Assembly (NCBI GenBank): GCA_963742875.1
Contig: CAVUNO010000003.1
Coordinates: forward strand, 186,001 to 250,000
Source of the DNA: Bog-532 sp963742875
Lineage (GTDB): Bacteria; Actinomycetota; Actinomycetes; Streptosporangiales; Streptosporangiaceae
DNA length: 64,000 nt
Direction of reading: 5' to 3'
Positions within the stretch are counted from its first letter, which is position 1, and each line of letters starts with the position of its first letter. The notes under the pieces are model-generated. The model was not told the DNA's origin, searched no databases, and saw nothing but the letters and a program-made list of their open reading frames with translations. The position numbers and the translations under genes are program-made. Below, piece after piece: positions 21,586 to 30,752 of the stretch.

Positions 21586-21610
21586 TGGAGCGGAAGGAAC
21601 GCTGATGGAC
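21571..21610 (+). repeat. 20-bp tandem duplication of the nifJ/DHOD junction
   Basis: CGGAAGGAACGCTGATGGAG (21571-21590) is repeated as CGGAAGGAACGCTGATGGAC (21591-21610). Each copy holds a ribosome site (GGAAGGAA), a TGA and an overlapping ATG. The first ATG opens a six-codon frame, MERKER, which ends on the second TGA; the second ATG (21605) starts the DHOD-like gene. Confidence 0.9.
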
Positions 21611-22639
21611 CTGTCGACCAGCTACCTCGGCCTGGCACTGCCCAACCCGCTCGTGGCCTCCGCGTCGCCGCTGTCGAACTCGGTCGACGGCGTCCGGCGT
21701 CTCGCTGACGCCGGCGTCGGCGCGGTGGTGCTCTATTCCCTGTTCGAGGAGCAGGTGCGCCGGGAGGCCGCGGAGGACGCCCGGCTCGCCGAGGCGGGCA
21801 CCGAGATCTTTTCCGAGGCACTTTCCTACTTCCCGGCCGAGGCCGAGGAGGAGGCGCTGGAGGAGGGGGCCGCGGACGAACCCACCCCGCGGGGCTACCT
21901 CAGCCTGCTCGAGCGCGCCGCGGCGGCGGTCGAGATACCGGTCATCGGCAGCATCAACGGGGTGACGCCCGGCGGCTGGACCAGCTACGCGCGGGCCATG
22001 CAGGACGCCGGGGCCGCGGCGATCGAGCTGAACATCTACTACATCCCAGGCGATCCGCGCATCCCGGGCCGGGACGTCGAGCAGCGCCATGTTGACATCC
22101 TGTGCCGGGTCAAAGAGGCCGTGACCGTGCCGGTGGCGGTCAAGCTGGGCCCGCACTTCAGCTCGACCGGCGAGATGGCGCTGCGGCTGGACGAGGCGGG
22201 CGCGGACGGCCTGGTGCTGTTCAACCGGTTCCTGCAGCCCGACATCGATCCGGAGAGCATGGCGGTCGTGCCTGCCGTGGACCTGTCCAGCCCGAGGGAG
22301 GGCCGGCTGCCGCGTACCTGGATCTCGATCCTGCGCCCGCACGTCCGCGGCTCGCTCGCGGGGACCACCGGCGTTGACGAGCCGTCTGACATAATCAAGT
22401 ACCTGCTGGCCGGCGCCGACGTGGTGATGACCGCATCCGCGCTGCTCCGGCACGGCCCCGGGCACGCGGCAGTGCTGCTCGACGGCCTGTCCGAGTGGAT
22501 GGAGCGTAAGGGATATAAGTCAGTCAGCGAACTGCGCGGGCTGCTCGCTGCGGATGCCGGGGCCGACCAGGCGGGCAGCGAGCGGGCCGGCTACGTCCGG
22601 GCCATGCGCTACGCCAACGTCAGCCGGTTCCCATGGTGA
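21605..22639 (+). CDS. Dihydroorotate dehydrogenase-like protein of nifJ clusters
   Basis: This 344-residue TIM barrel protein starts MDLSTSYLGLALPNPLVASAS and shows the DHOD family flavin-barrel pattern: VIGSINGVTPGGWTSYAR, AIELNIYY, VAVKLGPHFSS, LVLFNRFLQPDID and the C-terminal phosphate-binding region ADVVMTASALLRHGP. It lies at the end of the gltD-nifJ operon. Homologues are normally annotated as DHOD-like, not as PyrD. The real substrate is unknown, and a flavin-dependent step linked to ferredoxin is an inference. Confidence 0.85.
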   Translation: MDLSTSYLGLALPNPLVASASPLSNSVDGVRRLADAGVGAVVLYSLFEEQVRREAAEDARLAEAGTEIFSEALSYFPAEAEEEALEEGAADEPTPRGYLSLLERAAAAVEIPVIGSINGVTPGGWTSYARAMQDAGAAAIELNIYYIPGDPRIPGRDVEQRHVDILCRVKEAVTVPVAVKLGPHFSSTGEMALRLDEAGADGLVLFNRFLQPDIDPESMAVVPAVDLSSPREGRLPRTWISILRPHVRGSLAGTTGVDEPSDIIKYLLAGADVVMTASALLRHGPGHAAVLLDGLSEWMERKGYKSVSELRGLLAADAGADQAGSERAGYVRAMRYANVSRFPW

Positions 22640-23093
22640 CCCGGCCACGCCCATTGGTCATGGCCGCCGCCGCCGGAAAACGGTTAGCCGCCCCCGACGT
22701 TGGCCGCGATCAGGTAATAGCAGTGCCCGGGCGCTTGTGCCGGGCTCGCGAGTGCCGTTAACTGGACACACGGCCGATCAGTCCGGACTGTGCGCTTTTC
22801 GCCGCTCTCAGTGAGGCAGAGGAGCTTGCACGATCAAATCGATGTCCGGGCGCTTACTGCCAATGCCAGGACGGGCCCCTACCGCGGCCGGCGGCGATCT
22901 GGCCGCCTAGGCCCGCGGCTCGCCATGCCGCCAGAGCCCGCGGGGGCCATCACCGGTCGCGTCTCTCGATGCACGCGGCAGCGACCGGACGCGCGCTCAA
23001 AGTGGTCCCGCGCACCGAGCCGACGGGGTGATCCTGGACCCGATCCGGGCCGGCGATGGGCAAGCTGGCTGACGCTTTCCGATAGGAGCAGAG
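22640..23093. other. Intergenic region without a recognisable gene
   Basis: About 450 bases lie between the DHOD-like gene and the histidine kinase. No convincing coding frame, RNA gene or strong hairpin is apparent. A likely ribosome site (GATAGGAGCAGAG) precedes the kinase ATG at 23094. Confidence 0.45.
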
Positions 23094-24743
23094 ATGACCG
23101 CACGGAACCATGACCCCCCCGCTGTTCCGGCCGCTCCGCAGCCACCGCGGTCACGTGATCCGGGCCCCCCGGTCAGCCGCACTGACGATCTGCTGGCCAC
23201 GCAGGGCCGCCTGCATGGGCTGCTGCGCGCGAATGTCCTGGTGACCGGTGACTTGAGGCTGCCGGTGGTGCTGCGCCACACGGTGGCGGCGGCCCAGGAT
23301 CTTCTCGGTGCCCGGTATGCGGCACTCGGTGTGCTGGGCGGTGACGGCGGGCTGGAGCAGTTCTTGCCCGCTGGCCTGGATGATGATCTGGCCGCTCATC
23401 CCGTGTCGGCGGGGTTCCCGCCGGGACATCCGCCGATGATCGGCTTCGTCGGTGTCCCGATCTGCATCGGTGAGCAGATTTTCGGCCACCTCTATCTCAC
23501 CGACCGCTCCCGTGTCGGAGAACTCACCGCCGAGGATGAGCAACTGGCCGTCGCGCTCGCCGCAGCCGCCGGCGCGGCGATCGCGAACGCCCGGCGGTTC
23601 GCCGAATCAGAGCAGCGCCGCCGATGGCTGACCGCCTCGGGTGAGCTGACGGAGGTTCTGCTGTCCGGCGCGGCGGCCCAGTCGGCCACGTTCCTCGCGC
23701 AGCACGCGGCGGTCGCCGCGGAGGCGGACTTCGCCTTGATGTGGGACTCCCGCGAGGCCGGTCAGGCGGTCGTGACCGGCGTTAGCGGCGCGCTGGCGGC
23801 GAATCTGATGAACCGGATAGCGCCGCTGGCGGACTCGCCGGCCGGGCAGGCGATCCTCACCGGCCAGCCCGCTCTTTTCAACGATGATCGCCGCGAAGCT
23901 GCCGGCGTGCTAGTCGGCGCCGATATTGGCCCGCTGATCGTCGTGCCGCTGGATGCAGGCGGAAAGATCCGCGGCGCACTGGGGCTTGGCCGGCTGGCCA
24001 CGGCGCCCGAGTTCACCGGCTCAGACCTGGACATGGCCGCCTCCTTCGCCAGTCACGCCGCCGTGGCCCTGGAGCTCGCCGAGGCCCGCGCCGACCAGAT
24101 CACACTGGCCCAGGTGGAGGACCACGACCGCATCGCCGCCGAGTTGCACGACCACGTCATCCAGGAACTGTTCGCCCTCGGCATGAAACTCCAGGGCCAC
24201 GTCAGCCGCGGCGATCTGGTCACCGCGAAGCAGATCAACGGATACGTCGGCTCCCTGGACGAGATCATCAGCAAGATCCGTACCAGCATCTTCGGGCTTC
24301 GCCAGTCCCGGTCCACACCCGGCGGCCTGCACGCCGGGCTGCTGGAAATCGTCGAAGAGCACGCGCCTTCGCTGGGCTTCACGGCCGGCATCCGCTTCGC
24401 CGGGCCACTGGAACGGACGGCGGACGCGGCCCTGACGCAGGACATCCTCGCCGTCGCCCGTGAGGCGCTATCCAACTGCGCTCGGCACGCCCACGCCAGT
24501 ACCGTCAGCATCTCCCTGGCCCAAGAGGGCGGGCTGATCACCCTCGACATCACCGACAACGGCCGCGGTCTTGGCGTACCCGCCCGCTCCAGCGGCCTGA
24601 CCAACATGCGCCACCGCGCCGAACGCAACGGCGGCACCCTCCAGCTCACCACCCCCAGCACCGGCGGTACTCACCTGACCTGGACTGGCCTCGAGCGCCG
24701 GAAATCCGGGCGGCCGCGGCGAGCGGCCACGGAACCTGCCTGA
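23094..24743 (+). CDS. GAF-domain sensor histidine kinase (DevS/DosS-like)
   Basis: The 549-residue cytosolic kinase has two GAF-type domains (about 50-175 and 200-330), a HisKA_3 dimerisation helix with the phospho-acceptor in AAELHDHVIQELFALGMKLQ (His near residue 357), and a HATPase domain with DNGRGLGVPARSSGLTNM. The first GAF matches the DevS family (DLLGARYAALGVLG, AGFPPGHPPM, VPICIGEQIFGHLYLTDRS) but seems about 30 residues short between DDDLAA and HPVSAGF. The partner response regulator is not adjacent. DevS relatives sense redox, O2 or NO through haem; whether this GAF binds haem is open. Confidence 0.88.
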   Translation: MTARNHDPPAVPAAPQPPRSRDPGPPVSRTDDLLATQGRLHGLLRANVLVTGDLRLPVVLRHTVAAAQDLLGARYAALGVLGGDGGLEQFLPAGLDDDLAAHPVSAGFPPGHPPMIGFVGVPICIGEQIFGHLYLTDRSRVGELTAEDEQLAVALAAAAGAAIANARRFAESEQRRRWLTASGELTEVLLSGAAAQSATFLAQHAAVAAEADFALMWDSREAGQAVVTGVSGALAANLMNRIAPLADSPAGQAILTGQPALFNDDRREAAGVLVGADIGPLIVVPLDAGGKIRGALGLGRLATAPEFTGSDLDMAASFASHAAVALELAEARADQITLAQVEDHDRIAAELHDHVIQELFALGMKLQGHVSRGDLVTAKQINGYVGSLDEIISKIRTSIFGLRQSRSTPGGLHAGLLEIVEEHAPSLGFTAGIRFAGPLERTADAALTQDILAVAREALSNCARHAHASTVSISLAQEGGLITLDITDNGRGLGVPARSSGLTNMRHRAERNGGTLQLTTPSTGGTHLTWTGLERRKSGRPRRAATEPA

Positions 24744-24781
24744 CCTGGAGTGCGGGGCCCATCTCAGGCCCGGTCAGCTCG

Positions 24782-25147
24782 CTACGTCATGGTCACCGGC
24801 CGGAAGCCTCCGGCCTGGCCGATCGCCTCGTCCACGCTGGCGTGCACGGAGAAGGCATCGGATAGCCGAGTGATGGCAAGAACCCGCCGCACCTGCTGCT
24901 GCGGCGCGGCCAGCACCAGGTTCCCCCCGGCGCGCCGGGCCTCCCTGCGCCCATGCGCCAGCGCTGCCACCCCGCTGGAGTCGATGAACGTCAGAGCGGC
25001 CAGATCCACGATGATCTCCGGCCCGGGGGCCGCGACGGCCGCGAGCGCGGCCGCGACACTCGCGGCGTCTACCTGGTCAAGTTCCCCGTGCATGGCGACG
25101 ACGATGTGACCGTCGTGTTCGCGGGTGCTCAGATCAGCGTTGAACAT
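24782..25147 (-). CDS. STAS-domain anti-sigma factor antagonist
   Basis: This 121-residue protein has the full SpoIIAA/RsbV-type STAS fold: HIVVAMHGELDQVDAASV, then IIVDLAALTFIDSSGVAALA, where the serine of IDSSGV is the usual phosphorylation site. Start ATG 25147 is preceded by AGGAGG. Such proteins bind and neutralise RsbW-like anti-sigma kinases when unphosphorylated. A HATPase of anti-sigma type is encoded at 30753-31274, but partnership is not shown by the sequence. Confidence 0.9.
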   Translation of the reverse strand: MFNADLSTREHDGHIVVAMHGELDQVDAASVAAALAAVAAPGPEIIVDLAALTFIDSSGVAALAHGRREARRAGGNLVLAAPQQQVRRVLAITRLSDAFSVHASVDEAIGQAGGFRPVTMT

Positions 25148-25408
25148 AGGGCCGCCTCCTGCTTGAGCAGCAAGGCGGGGTCCCGGCCGAGCGGCTGATT
25201 CGCCAGCTTCCGCCATCAACACTACGTGTACCATGAACACCACACGTAATCGGGCAGGCCGCCCACCCCTCCATCGGGCCGATCACGCGCGGCTCAACGG
25301 AGTATGATGGGTGCACCGAGGACTTTGTGCACGCCGGCAGCCACGTCGGCGCCGCCCTAGGCGCATGACGACACCGCTCCAGTCCTGGGGCGGGGATAGG
25401 GCTGCGAC

Positions 25409-25900
25409 ATGGCACCGGTCGGTATTCAGGACATCAAGACCACCCCGCCCGCGCCCTCTCCCGCGCTGGCTGAGCGTGCCGTAGCCGGCGAGGTCCGGTT
25501 GAGCCTGGACCCCGCGCTGGCCGGGCGGAGAGGCATCAACGGAGCGTGGTGGCCGTACTCGCGCGATGCCGCCGCTGAGCTTCCGGCCATGCTCGGCGAA
25601 CTGAGTGCACGAGCCGGGAGGGTCAGCCGGGTCGCGGTACAGGTGGACGCGTTCAGCAACATTCCCCATCGGCTCATCGCCGGTGGCCACAGCATACGCG
25701 TCGCCTGGTTCAGGTCGATGAACACCGACACCGTCAACATGACCATGGCTTTCCGCGACAACCTCACCCTGCTCGTGGTCCCGCCAGAAGCCAGCCCGGC
25801 AGATGCGGCGGAGGCGCTGAGACTGGCCTCGGCCGCCCGCCCCTCCGGGCGGCCGCAGGAAATCCTGGCCGCCGCCGGCATCACATCCACTCAGCCTTAG
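25409..25900 (+). CDS. DUF5994 family protein
   Basis: The 163-residue protein has the DUF5994 signature GINGAWWPYSRDAAAELPAML and a second conserved stretch HRLIAGGHSIRVAWFRSMNTDTVNM. This family is common in actinobacteria and has no assigned function. It is followed after 9 bases by a small reading frame (25910-26095), probably in the same transcript. Confidence 0.85.
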   Translation: MAPVGIQDIKTTPPAPSPALAERAVAGEVRLSLDPALAGRRGINGAWWPYSRDAAAELPAMLGELSARAGRVSRVAVQVDAFSNIPHRLIAGGHSIRVAWFRSMNTDTVNMTMAFRDNLTLLVVPPEASPADAAEALRLASAARPSGRPQEILAAAGITSTQP

Positions 25901-25909
25901 GAAGTCACT

Positions 25910-26095
25910 ATGCCCGAACCAGCCGCACCACATACAGACCCGGGCCCCGGCAGCACCCGGCCCGAGCGCGCTGTCCCGCCCATGCCGTCCGAGGTGACGA
26001 ACGTGCATGCCCGTCGCCGCGGTGCAGACAGCTGGTGGCGCCGGGCCACGATGCCGCTGCGCAAGATGATGCACCGCACCCCGCACCACCCGTAG
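25910..26095 (+). CDS. Small basic hypothetical protein
   Basis: This 61-residue frame begins 9 bases after DUF5994 with an AGGAAG ribosome site. The N-terminal half is proline/alanine-rich and the C-terminal half basic (HARRRGADSWWRRATMPLRK). I do not recognise a family. The support is the spacing and ribosome site only. Confidence 0.45.
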   Translation: MPEPAAPHTDPGPGSTRPERAVPPMPSEVTNVHARRRGADSWWRRATMPLRKMMHRTPHHP

Positions 26096-26150
26096 CCGCA
26101 CGCAGCACCGCCGCCAGGACCGGCGAACCCGGGGTCTATCTGGGTCTATC

Positions 26151-27419
26151 TCAGTCACGAACGGTGTTTCCGGCGTCTTGAGTTAGCAGGTCCCGGCGGC
26201 CCGCGAGGCCTACAGCGGGCCTGTCCCGGTCGCGCGAACCGCTCCTGGCGGCCCGCGAGGCCCATGGCAGGCCTGTCGCGGTCGCCATCTTCTTCCGGGC
26301 GGTCACGGCTGGATTCCGCGCCGGGGACCGGGAAGGCGCCGGGACCGGGCGGGTGAGCCGGCCGATGGTGTGCAGATGGCGGAGCGCCTGAGTGTAGGAG
26401 CCGAGCAGGGTGGCTTCGGTATAGGGCAGGCCGTGGCCGATGCAGTAGGCGGCGATCAGCGGCTGGGCGCGAGGCAGGCTGGGGCGGGGCATGGAGGGGA
26501 ACAGGTGGTGCTCGATCTGGTAGTTCAGGCCGCCGAGGGCGAAGTGCGTCAGCCAGCCGCCGCGGACGTTGCGGGAGGTCAGGACCTGGCGATGCAGGAA
26601 GCTGGGCTGGCTGCTGGCGTCCAGGACGGGCATGCCCTTGTGGTTGGGGGCGAACGAGCAGCCCAGGTAGAACCCGAACAGGCCCTGCTGGACGGCGATG
26701 AACGCGACCGCCCGCGCTGGTGACAGGACCAGGAACACCACGGTCAGGTAGCCGGCGACATGCGCGGTCAGCAGCACCGCTTCGGCGGCCCGGTGCCGGC
26801 TGGCCCGGCTGGGCCCGGCCCCGCGGCGGGATCGCTGGGCCAGCGCGCGGATGCTTGCGGTGTGCAGGCCGATGGCCTCCAGGAACAGCAGCGGGATGAG
26901 CAGCCAGGCCTGGTACCGGAAGATCAGCCGCCGCGGGCCCCGGCTCGCCCGCGCCCGCCCGCCGGTGAAGGCGAGCACGCTGATGGCGAGGTCGGGGTCT
27001 TCGCCGTCGGTGTTCGGGTGGGCGTGGTGCCGGTTGTGCTTGGCCACCCACCAGCCGTAGCTGAGGCCGACGCCCAGGTTCCCGCATGCGATCCCTAGCA
27101 GGTAGTTCGATCGTGCCGAGGCGAAGACCTGCCGGTGGCCGGCGTCGTGGCCGAGGAAGCCGAGCTGGGCGAAGACCACGGCCAGGAACACCGCGGTGGC
27201 CAGCTGCCACCAGGTGTCACCGGCCAGCACGAACACCGTCCACCCGGCCACCAGGGCCAGCGCAGTTCCGGTGATCTTCCAGGCGTAGTACCCGAGCCGG
27301 CGGTCCAGCAGGCCCGCCTGCTTGACCTGACGGGACAACTCGGCGTACTCACTGCCACGCGGAGGAACGGGCGGGGTGCCCGGGCGCGGCTCAGCGCCGG
27401 ACGCGGGAGGGGCTGGCAC
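26151..27419 (-). CDS. Membrane fatty acid desaturase
   Basis: The 422-residue protein carries the three histidine boxes of front-end/acyl-lipid desaturases: HDAGH (about residue 91), HNRHH (about 127) and QIEHH (about 301), with hydrophobic segments between them. It would use a di-iron centre to introduce a double bond into acyl chains. The last ~60 residues are basic and low in complexity and come from two DNA repeats of period 52 bases (about 26195 and 26247); they are not part of the family core. The upstream winged-helix gene on the same strand could regulate it. Confidence 0.9.
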   Translation of the reverse strand: MPAPPASGAEPRPGTPPVPPRGSEYAELSRQVKQAGLLDRRLGYYAWKITGTALALVAGWTVFVLAGDTWWQLATAVFLAVVFAQLGFLGHDAGHRQVFASARSNYLLGIACGNLGVGLSYGWWVAKHNRHHAHPNTDGEDPDLAISVLAFTGGRARASRGPRRLIFRYQAWLLIPLLFLEAIGLHTASIRALAQRSRRGAGPSRASRHRAAEAVLLTAHVAGYLTVVFLVLSPARAVAFIAVQQGLFGFYLGCSFAPNHKGMPVLDASSQPSFLHRQVLTSRNVRGGWLTHFALGGLNYQIEHHLFPSMPRPSLPRAQPLIAAYCIGHGLPYTEATLLGSYTQALRHLHTIGRLTRPVPAPSRSPARNPAVTARKKMATATGLPWASRAARSGSRDRDRPAVGLAGRRDLLTQDAGNTVRD

Positions 27420-27467
27420 GGTCGGAGGCTCCTTGGGGTCGTCGCCGGTCAGTTCGGTCCCTGTTGG

Positions 27468-27761
27468 TTATGGCTGCTGCACAGGATGAGTACCCGCGAG
27501 GAGATTGAGCATCTCGCCGACGGTGGGCGGCCGGCTGGCGGGTTCGGGCAGGGGAAGGTCGGCCCGGATCTGATAGCGGTTACGCCGGCCGTCCTTCGTC
27601 TTGACCACATAGCCGTCCTCGATCAGGTCGGTCACGATCGCGTAGGCACTGCGCTCGGTGATGCCCAGGCCAGCGGAGATGTCGCGCAGGCGGGCGCCGG
27701 GATCGCGTGAGATGCACAGCAGCACCCGGGCATGGTTGGTCAAGAATGTCCAGTTCCCCAC
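27468..27761 (-). CDS. Winged-helix transcriptional regulator
   Basis: From GTG 27761 this 97-residue protein reads VGNWTFLTNHARVLLCISRD, then ARLRDISAGLGITERSAYAI and DLIEDGYVVKTKDGRRNRYQ, a complete MarR/ArsR-like winged helix with wing basic residues. I preferred this GTG to upstream starts because homologous small regulators begin at this tryptophan-containing segment and the upstream extension is not conserved-looking. It sits next to the desaturase (same strand) and is divergent to the cold-shock gene. Its ligand is unknown. Confidence 0.72.
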   Translation of the reverse strand: MGNWTFLTNHARVLLCISRDPGARLRDISAGLGITERSAYAIVTDLIEDGYVVKTKDGRRNRYQIRADLPLPEPASRPPTVGEMLNLLAGTHPVQQP

Positions 27762-27990
27762 AGGGAAAACATACCACCAATACAGGAAAAATATTGCTGG
27801 TTTCTGCCTGCGCGTATGGCACGTACCCGGGGAGAGCCGGCGCTTCGGGCATGAAAGTGCCCGAAGCATGGTTAGATGGAGGCGGTCGTAGTTTTCTGTG
27901 TACGTGGTTTCCGCCGCGGTCGCGGATTTACTGGCGGGCGCGCGAGATGGTGAGTACCGGAGATGGTGCGTAACCGGTGCCCGAGGGCCG

Positions 27991-28011
27991 GTTCCCGTAT
28001 ATCGCGGGAAC
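27991..28011 (+). promoter_or_regulatory. Hairpin in the csp leader
   Basis: GTTCCCG-(7)-CGGGAAC forms a perfect 7-bp stem 27 bases before the csp ATG, just upstream of the AAAGGAG ribosome site. A role in temperature-dependent leader folding is possible but inferred. Confidence 0.4.
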
Positions 28012-28037
28012 ATTCTCTCATCTCCAAAGGAGTCACC

Positions 28038-28241
28038 ATGGCACAGGGAACTGTGAAGTGGTTTAACTCGGACAAAGGGTTCGGGTTCATCACCGTCGAC
28101 GACGGCAGCAAGGACGTGTTCGTCCACTTTTCCGCGATCGAATCCAGTGGCTTCCGCAGCCTGGACGAGAACCAGCGGGTGGAGTTCGACGTCACCCAGG
28201 GCCCCAAGGGCCCGCAGGCGGAGCGGGTTCGCCTGCTCTGA
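28038..28241 (+). CDS. csp: Cold-shock protein
   Basis: The 67-residue protein is a canonical CspA-type cold-shock domain with RNP1 KGFGFIT and RNP2 VFVHFSAI. It starts MAQGTVKWFNSDKGFGF, with a strong AAAGGAG ribosome site. It binds single-stranded RNA/DNA and acts as an RNA chaperone. A perfect 12-bp palindrome (CAGTGATCACTG, 28249-28260) and a strong terminator follow. A DEAD-box helicase gene lies just downstream on the same strand, a sensible cold-adaptation pairing. Confidence 0.96.
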   Translation: MAQGTVKWFNSDKGFGFITVDDGSKDVFVHFSAIESSGFRSLDENQRVEFDVTQGPKGPQAERVRLL

Positions 28242-28292
28242 GCTTGATCAGTGATCACTGTCACCCGGTCTGACGACCGGTGGCACCGTGGA

Positions 28293-28320
28293 GTCCCCGG
28301 CCCCTCAGCGGGCCGGGGAC
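28293..28320 (+). terminator. Terminator after csp
   Basis: GTCCCCGGCCC and GGGCCGGGGAC form a perfect 11-bp stem around a 6-base loop. It lies between csp and the DEAD-box gene. A second small hairpin, CACTG-CTTCG-CAGTG (28341-28355), follows in the helicase leader. Confidence 0.75.
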
Positions 28321-28462
28321 GCCGCGGTCATTTACCCACGCACTGCTTCGCAGTGAGGCGCAGCCATCAGAGCGCGCCGGTCGTACGCTGCTCGTGAGCG
28401 AGCTGGTTTCCACGGATGTGGCGGCCCTCAATACGGCCACCAGATCCAGAGGAAACCCCTGT

Positions 28463-29821
28463 ATGACTGCTCTGCCCGCCGAAACCGCCCTGCCCACCGG
28501 ACGTGGTGCTGCCCTGCGGCGCAACCGCCGCAGCGCGCCCCGGGCCGCTGCGCGCACGGTCACCTTCGCCTCCGCAGGCGTCCCGGCGCCGCTCGTGGCG
28601 GCCCTCGCCGATGCCGGCATCAGCACGCCCTTTCCCATCCAGGCCGCCACCCTGCCGGACGCCCTCGCGGGCCTCGACATACTTGGGCGCGGACAGACCG
28701 GATCCGGCAAGACGCTAGGCTTCTGCATCCCCCTCGCCGCCCGGCTCGCCGACGGCTACACCAGCGCGTGCCGCCCCCGTGGTCTCGTGCTCGTCCCCAC
28801 CCGTGAGCTGGCCAGCCAGGTCCAGGCCGTCCTGGCCCCGCTGGCCCAGGCGGTCGGGCTCAGCGTCGCGACGATCTTCGGCGGGGTGCCGCAGAACCCG
28901 CAAGTGAGCGCACTGCGCAACCGCGCGGACATCATCGTCGGCTGTCCCGGCCGCCTGGCCGACCTGATCGAGCAGGGCCACTGCCACCTCGGTGACGTCG
29001 AAATCAGCGTGCTGGACGAAGCGGACCACATGGCCGACCTCGGGTTCCTGCCCGTCGTGCGGCGGCTGCTGGATATGACCCCGGCCGAGGGCCAGCGGAT
29101 GCTGTTCTCCGCGACACTCGATCATGCCGTCGACGTCCTCGTGCGGCGGTTCATGAACCAGCCGGCCCAGCACGCGGTCGACCCCGCCGAAGCACCGGCC
29201 GCGATGATCCATCATCTGCTCACCGTCGCACCGGCCGACCGGGCAGGCGTGGTGGCCACACTCACCAGCGGGAGCAACCGGTCACTGGTCTTCACCCGCA
29301 CCAAGCAGCGCGCCCATCAGCTGGCCCGTCAGCTGACCGCCGCCGGGATACCCGCCGCCGAGCTGCACGGAGATCTCGGGCAGCACGCCCGCGGCCGTAA
29401 CCTCGCATCGTTCGCCGACGGTGCGGTGCGTGTCATGGTCGCCACCGACATCGCGGCCCGCGGCATCCACGTGGACAGCATCGACCTGGTCATCCACGCC
29501 GACTCACCCGCCGAGCACAAGGCCTACCTGCACCGGTCGGGCCGCACCGCCCGGGCCGGGGCGGGCGGCATGGTGATCACCTTGCAGACCCCGGCCCAGG
29601 CCGGTGAGGTGCGCGCCCTGATGCGAAGGGCACGGGTCATCCCGCTCGCCGCCGGCGTGACCCCCGGCTCCCCGCTGCTGCGCTCCATCGCTGGTGCAGT
29701 GGCCAAGCCGATCGCGCCGGCCGCGCGGCCGGCTGTACCCGTGCAGACCGTGACGACTGCGCAGGGCACCGGCCACGGCGCGGTGGCGCTCTCCGCGAGG
29801 TTCCGCGGCCGCCGCCGGTGA
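28463..29821 (+). CDS. DEAD-box ATP-dependent RNA helicase
   Basis: The 452-residue protein has the complete motif set: Q-motif region (TPFPIQAATLPDAL), motif I GQTGSGKT, Ia PTRELA, Ib GCPGRL, II as DEAD (LDEADHMADLGF), III SAT, and C-terminal motifs VMVATDIAARGIHV and HRSGRTARAG. A basic N-terminal lead precedes the core, and a short Ala/Pro-rich tail with an RGRRR end follows. ATG 28463 has an AGAGGAAA site. It unwinds structured RNA, and its position behind csp suggests cold-induced expression. Confidence 0.93.
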   Translation: MTALPAETALPTGRGAALRRNRRSAPRAAARTVTFASAGVPAPLVAALADAGISTPFPIQAATLPDALAGLDILGRGQTGSGKTLGFCIPLAARLADGYTSACRPRGLVLVPTRELASQVQAVLAPLAQAVGLSVATIFGGVPQNPQVSALRNRADIIVGCPGRLADLIEQGHCHLGDVEISVLDEADHMADLGFLPVVRRLLDMTPAEGQRMLFSATLDHAVDVLVRRFMNQPAQHAVDPAEAPAAMIHHLLTVAPADRAGVVATLTSGSNRSLVFTRTKQRAHQLARQLTAAGIPAAELHGDLGQHARGRNLASFADGAVRVMVATDIAARGIHVDSIDLVIHADSPAEHKAYLHRSGRTARAGAGGMVITLQTPAQAGEVRALMRRARVIPLAAGVTPGSPLLRSIAGAVAKPIAPAARPAVPVQTVTTAQGTGHGAVALSARFRGRRR

Positions 29822-29874
29822 TCATGTCCAGACAGGAAATGAGGACCGGAAGCGCCGATGGGCGCATACTGGTA

Positions 29875-30105
29875 ATGATGAAGCCTGCCCGCGCCACTTC
29901 CCGGCGCCACCTGTCCACCAGTCCCTTCGCGCCCAAACCGGCCGATCCGCCTGCCGAGCAGTTCGCTGCCGAGGACCGGGTGACTCACGACAAGTACGGT
30001 CTCGGCCGGGTCGTGGTCGTTGAGGACGACACCGCCCTGGTCGTCGACTTCGGGTCGCGCCAGGTCCGGATCCTGACCCCGTGCGCCAAGCTGACCAAGC
30101 TCTGA
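29875..30105 (+). CDS. Small conserved protein with a CarD/Tudor-like core
   Basis: This ~76-residue protein contains AAEDRVTHDKYGLGRVVVVE followed by TALVVDFGSRQVRILTPCAK. That resembles the small barrel of the CarD/TRCF interaction fold (start of type 'D-V-H-GLG-V') and of short actinobacterial proteins of unknown function. ATG 29839 is an alternative in-frame start. It lies 53 bases after the helicase and may be cotranscribed. The function is unknown. Confidence 0.65.
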   Translation: MMKPARATSRRHLSTSPFAPKPADPPAEQFAAEDRVTHDKYGLGRVVVVEDDTALVVDFGSRQVRILTPCAKLTKL

Positions 30106-30152
30106 CCTTGTCCGTGCTGGACCCGGCCGCGTGGCGATGGCCGCTGCGCCCG

Positions 30153-30719
30153 TCAGCCGCGCGGATGGGTAACGTTGCCCTTGACCAGGTCCCTGTGGCC
30201 GCCGTCCACGACTGGCTTGCCCGAGTTGCGCAGGGAACGCCCGAGCCGGTCCAGGCCGATGTAGTTGTCGAGCACACGGTTGTGGCTGGTGCCCATCCGG
30301 AGCCAGACACCATTGCCGGAGTTGCCGCTGATCAGGTTGACGGGCGCCTTGCTGGTATCGCCGATCGAGTTGCCGTAAGCCTGCCCGCTCACCAGCACCC
30401 CGCCGTGGTGGTTGCCCAGCGCGGCCAGGCCCGGCACGTCCGGCCCGATGAAGCTGTCGAAGACGTTGTTGTCATGCGCCCGCCCGGTGATCACCAGCCC
30501 GTAACCCTTGTTGCCGGAGAACGTGTTCTGCGGGATCACCGAGACCAGGGTGCCGCCGATCGTGTTGCCGTGCGCCGAACCATCGATCAGGACACCGTTG
30601 CTGCCATTGGGCAGGACGGCGTCGCCCTTGGTCGTCAGCCCCACGATGTCGGGGTCGACCGTCACCCCCGTGGCGCCGCCCGCCAGTTCGATCCCGTTCC
30701 TCGTGTTGCCTGAGAACAA
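30153..30719 (-). pseudogene. Parallel beta-helix repeat protein, N-terminally truncated
   Basis: This 188-residue frame consists of right-handed beta-helix repeats of NosD/pectate-lyase type: NGIELAGGATGVTVDPDIVG, NGVLIDGSAHGNTIGG, GLVITGRAHDNNVFDSFIG and GVWLRMGTSHNRVLDNYIG. There is no signal peptide or convincing start; the only one at the 5' end is a TTG with no ribosome site, and the homology begins mid-repeat next to the stop of the ATPase gene. I read it as the 3' remnant of a longer secreted protein. Confidence 0.6.
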
Positions 30720-30752
30720 ATCACCGGTGTGCTGTAGCCGTGCGGAAGCTCT

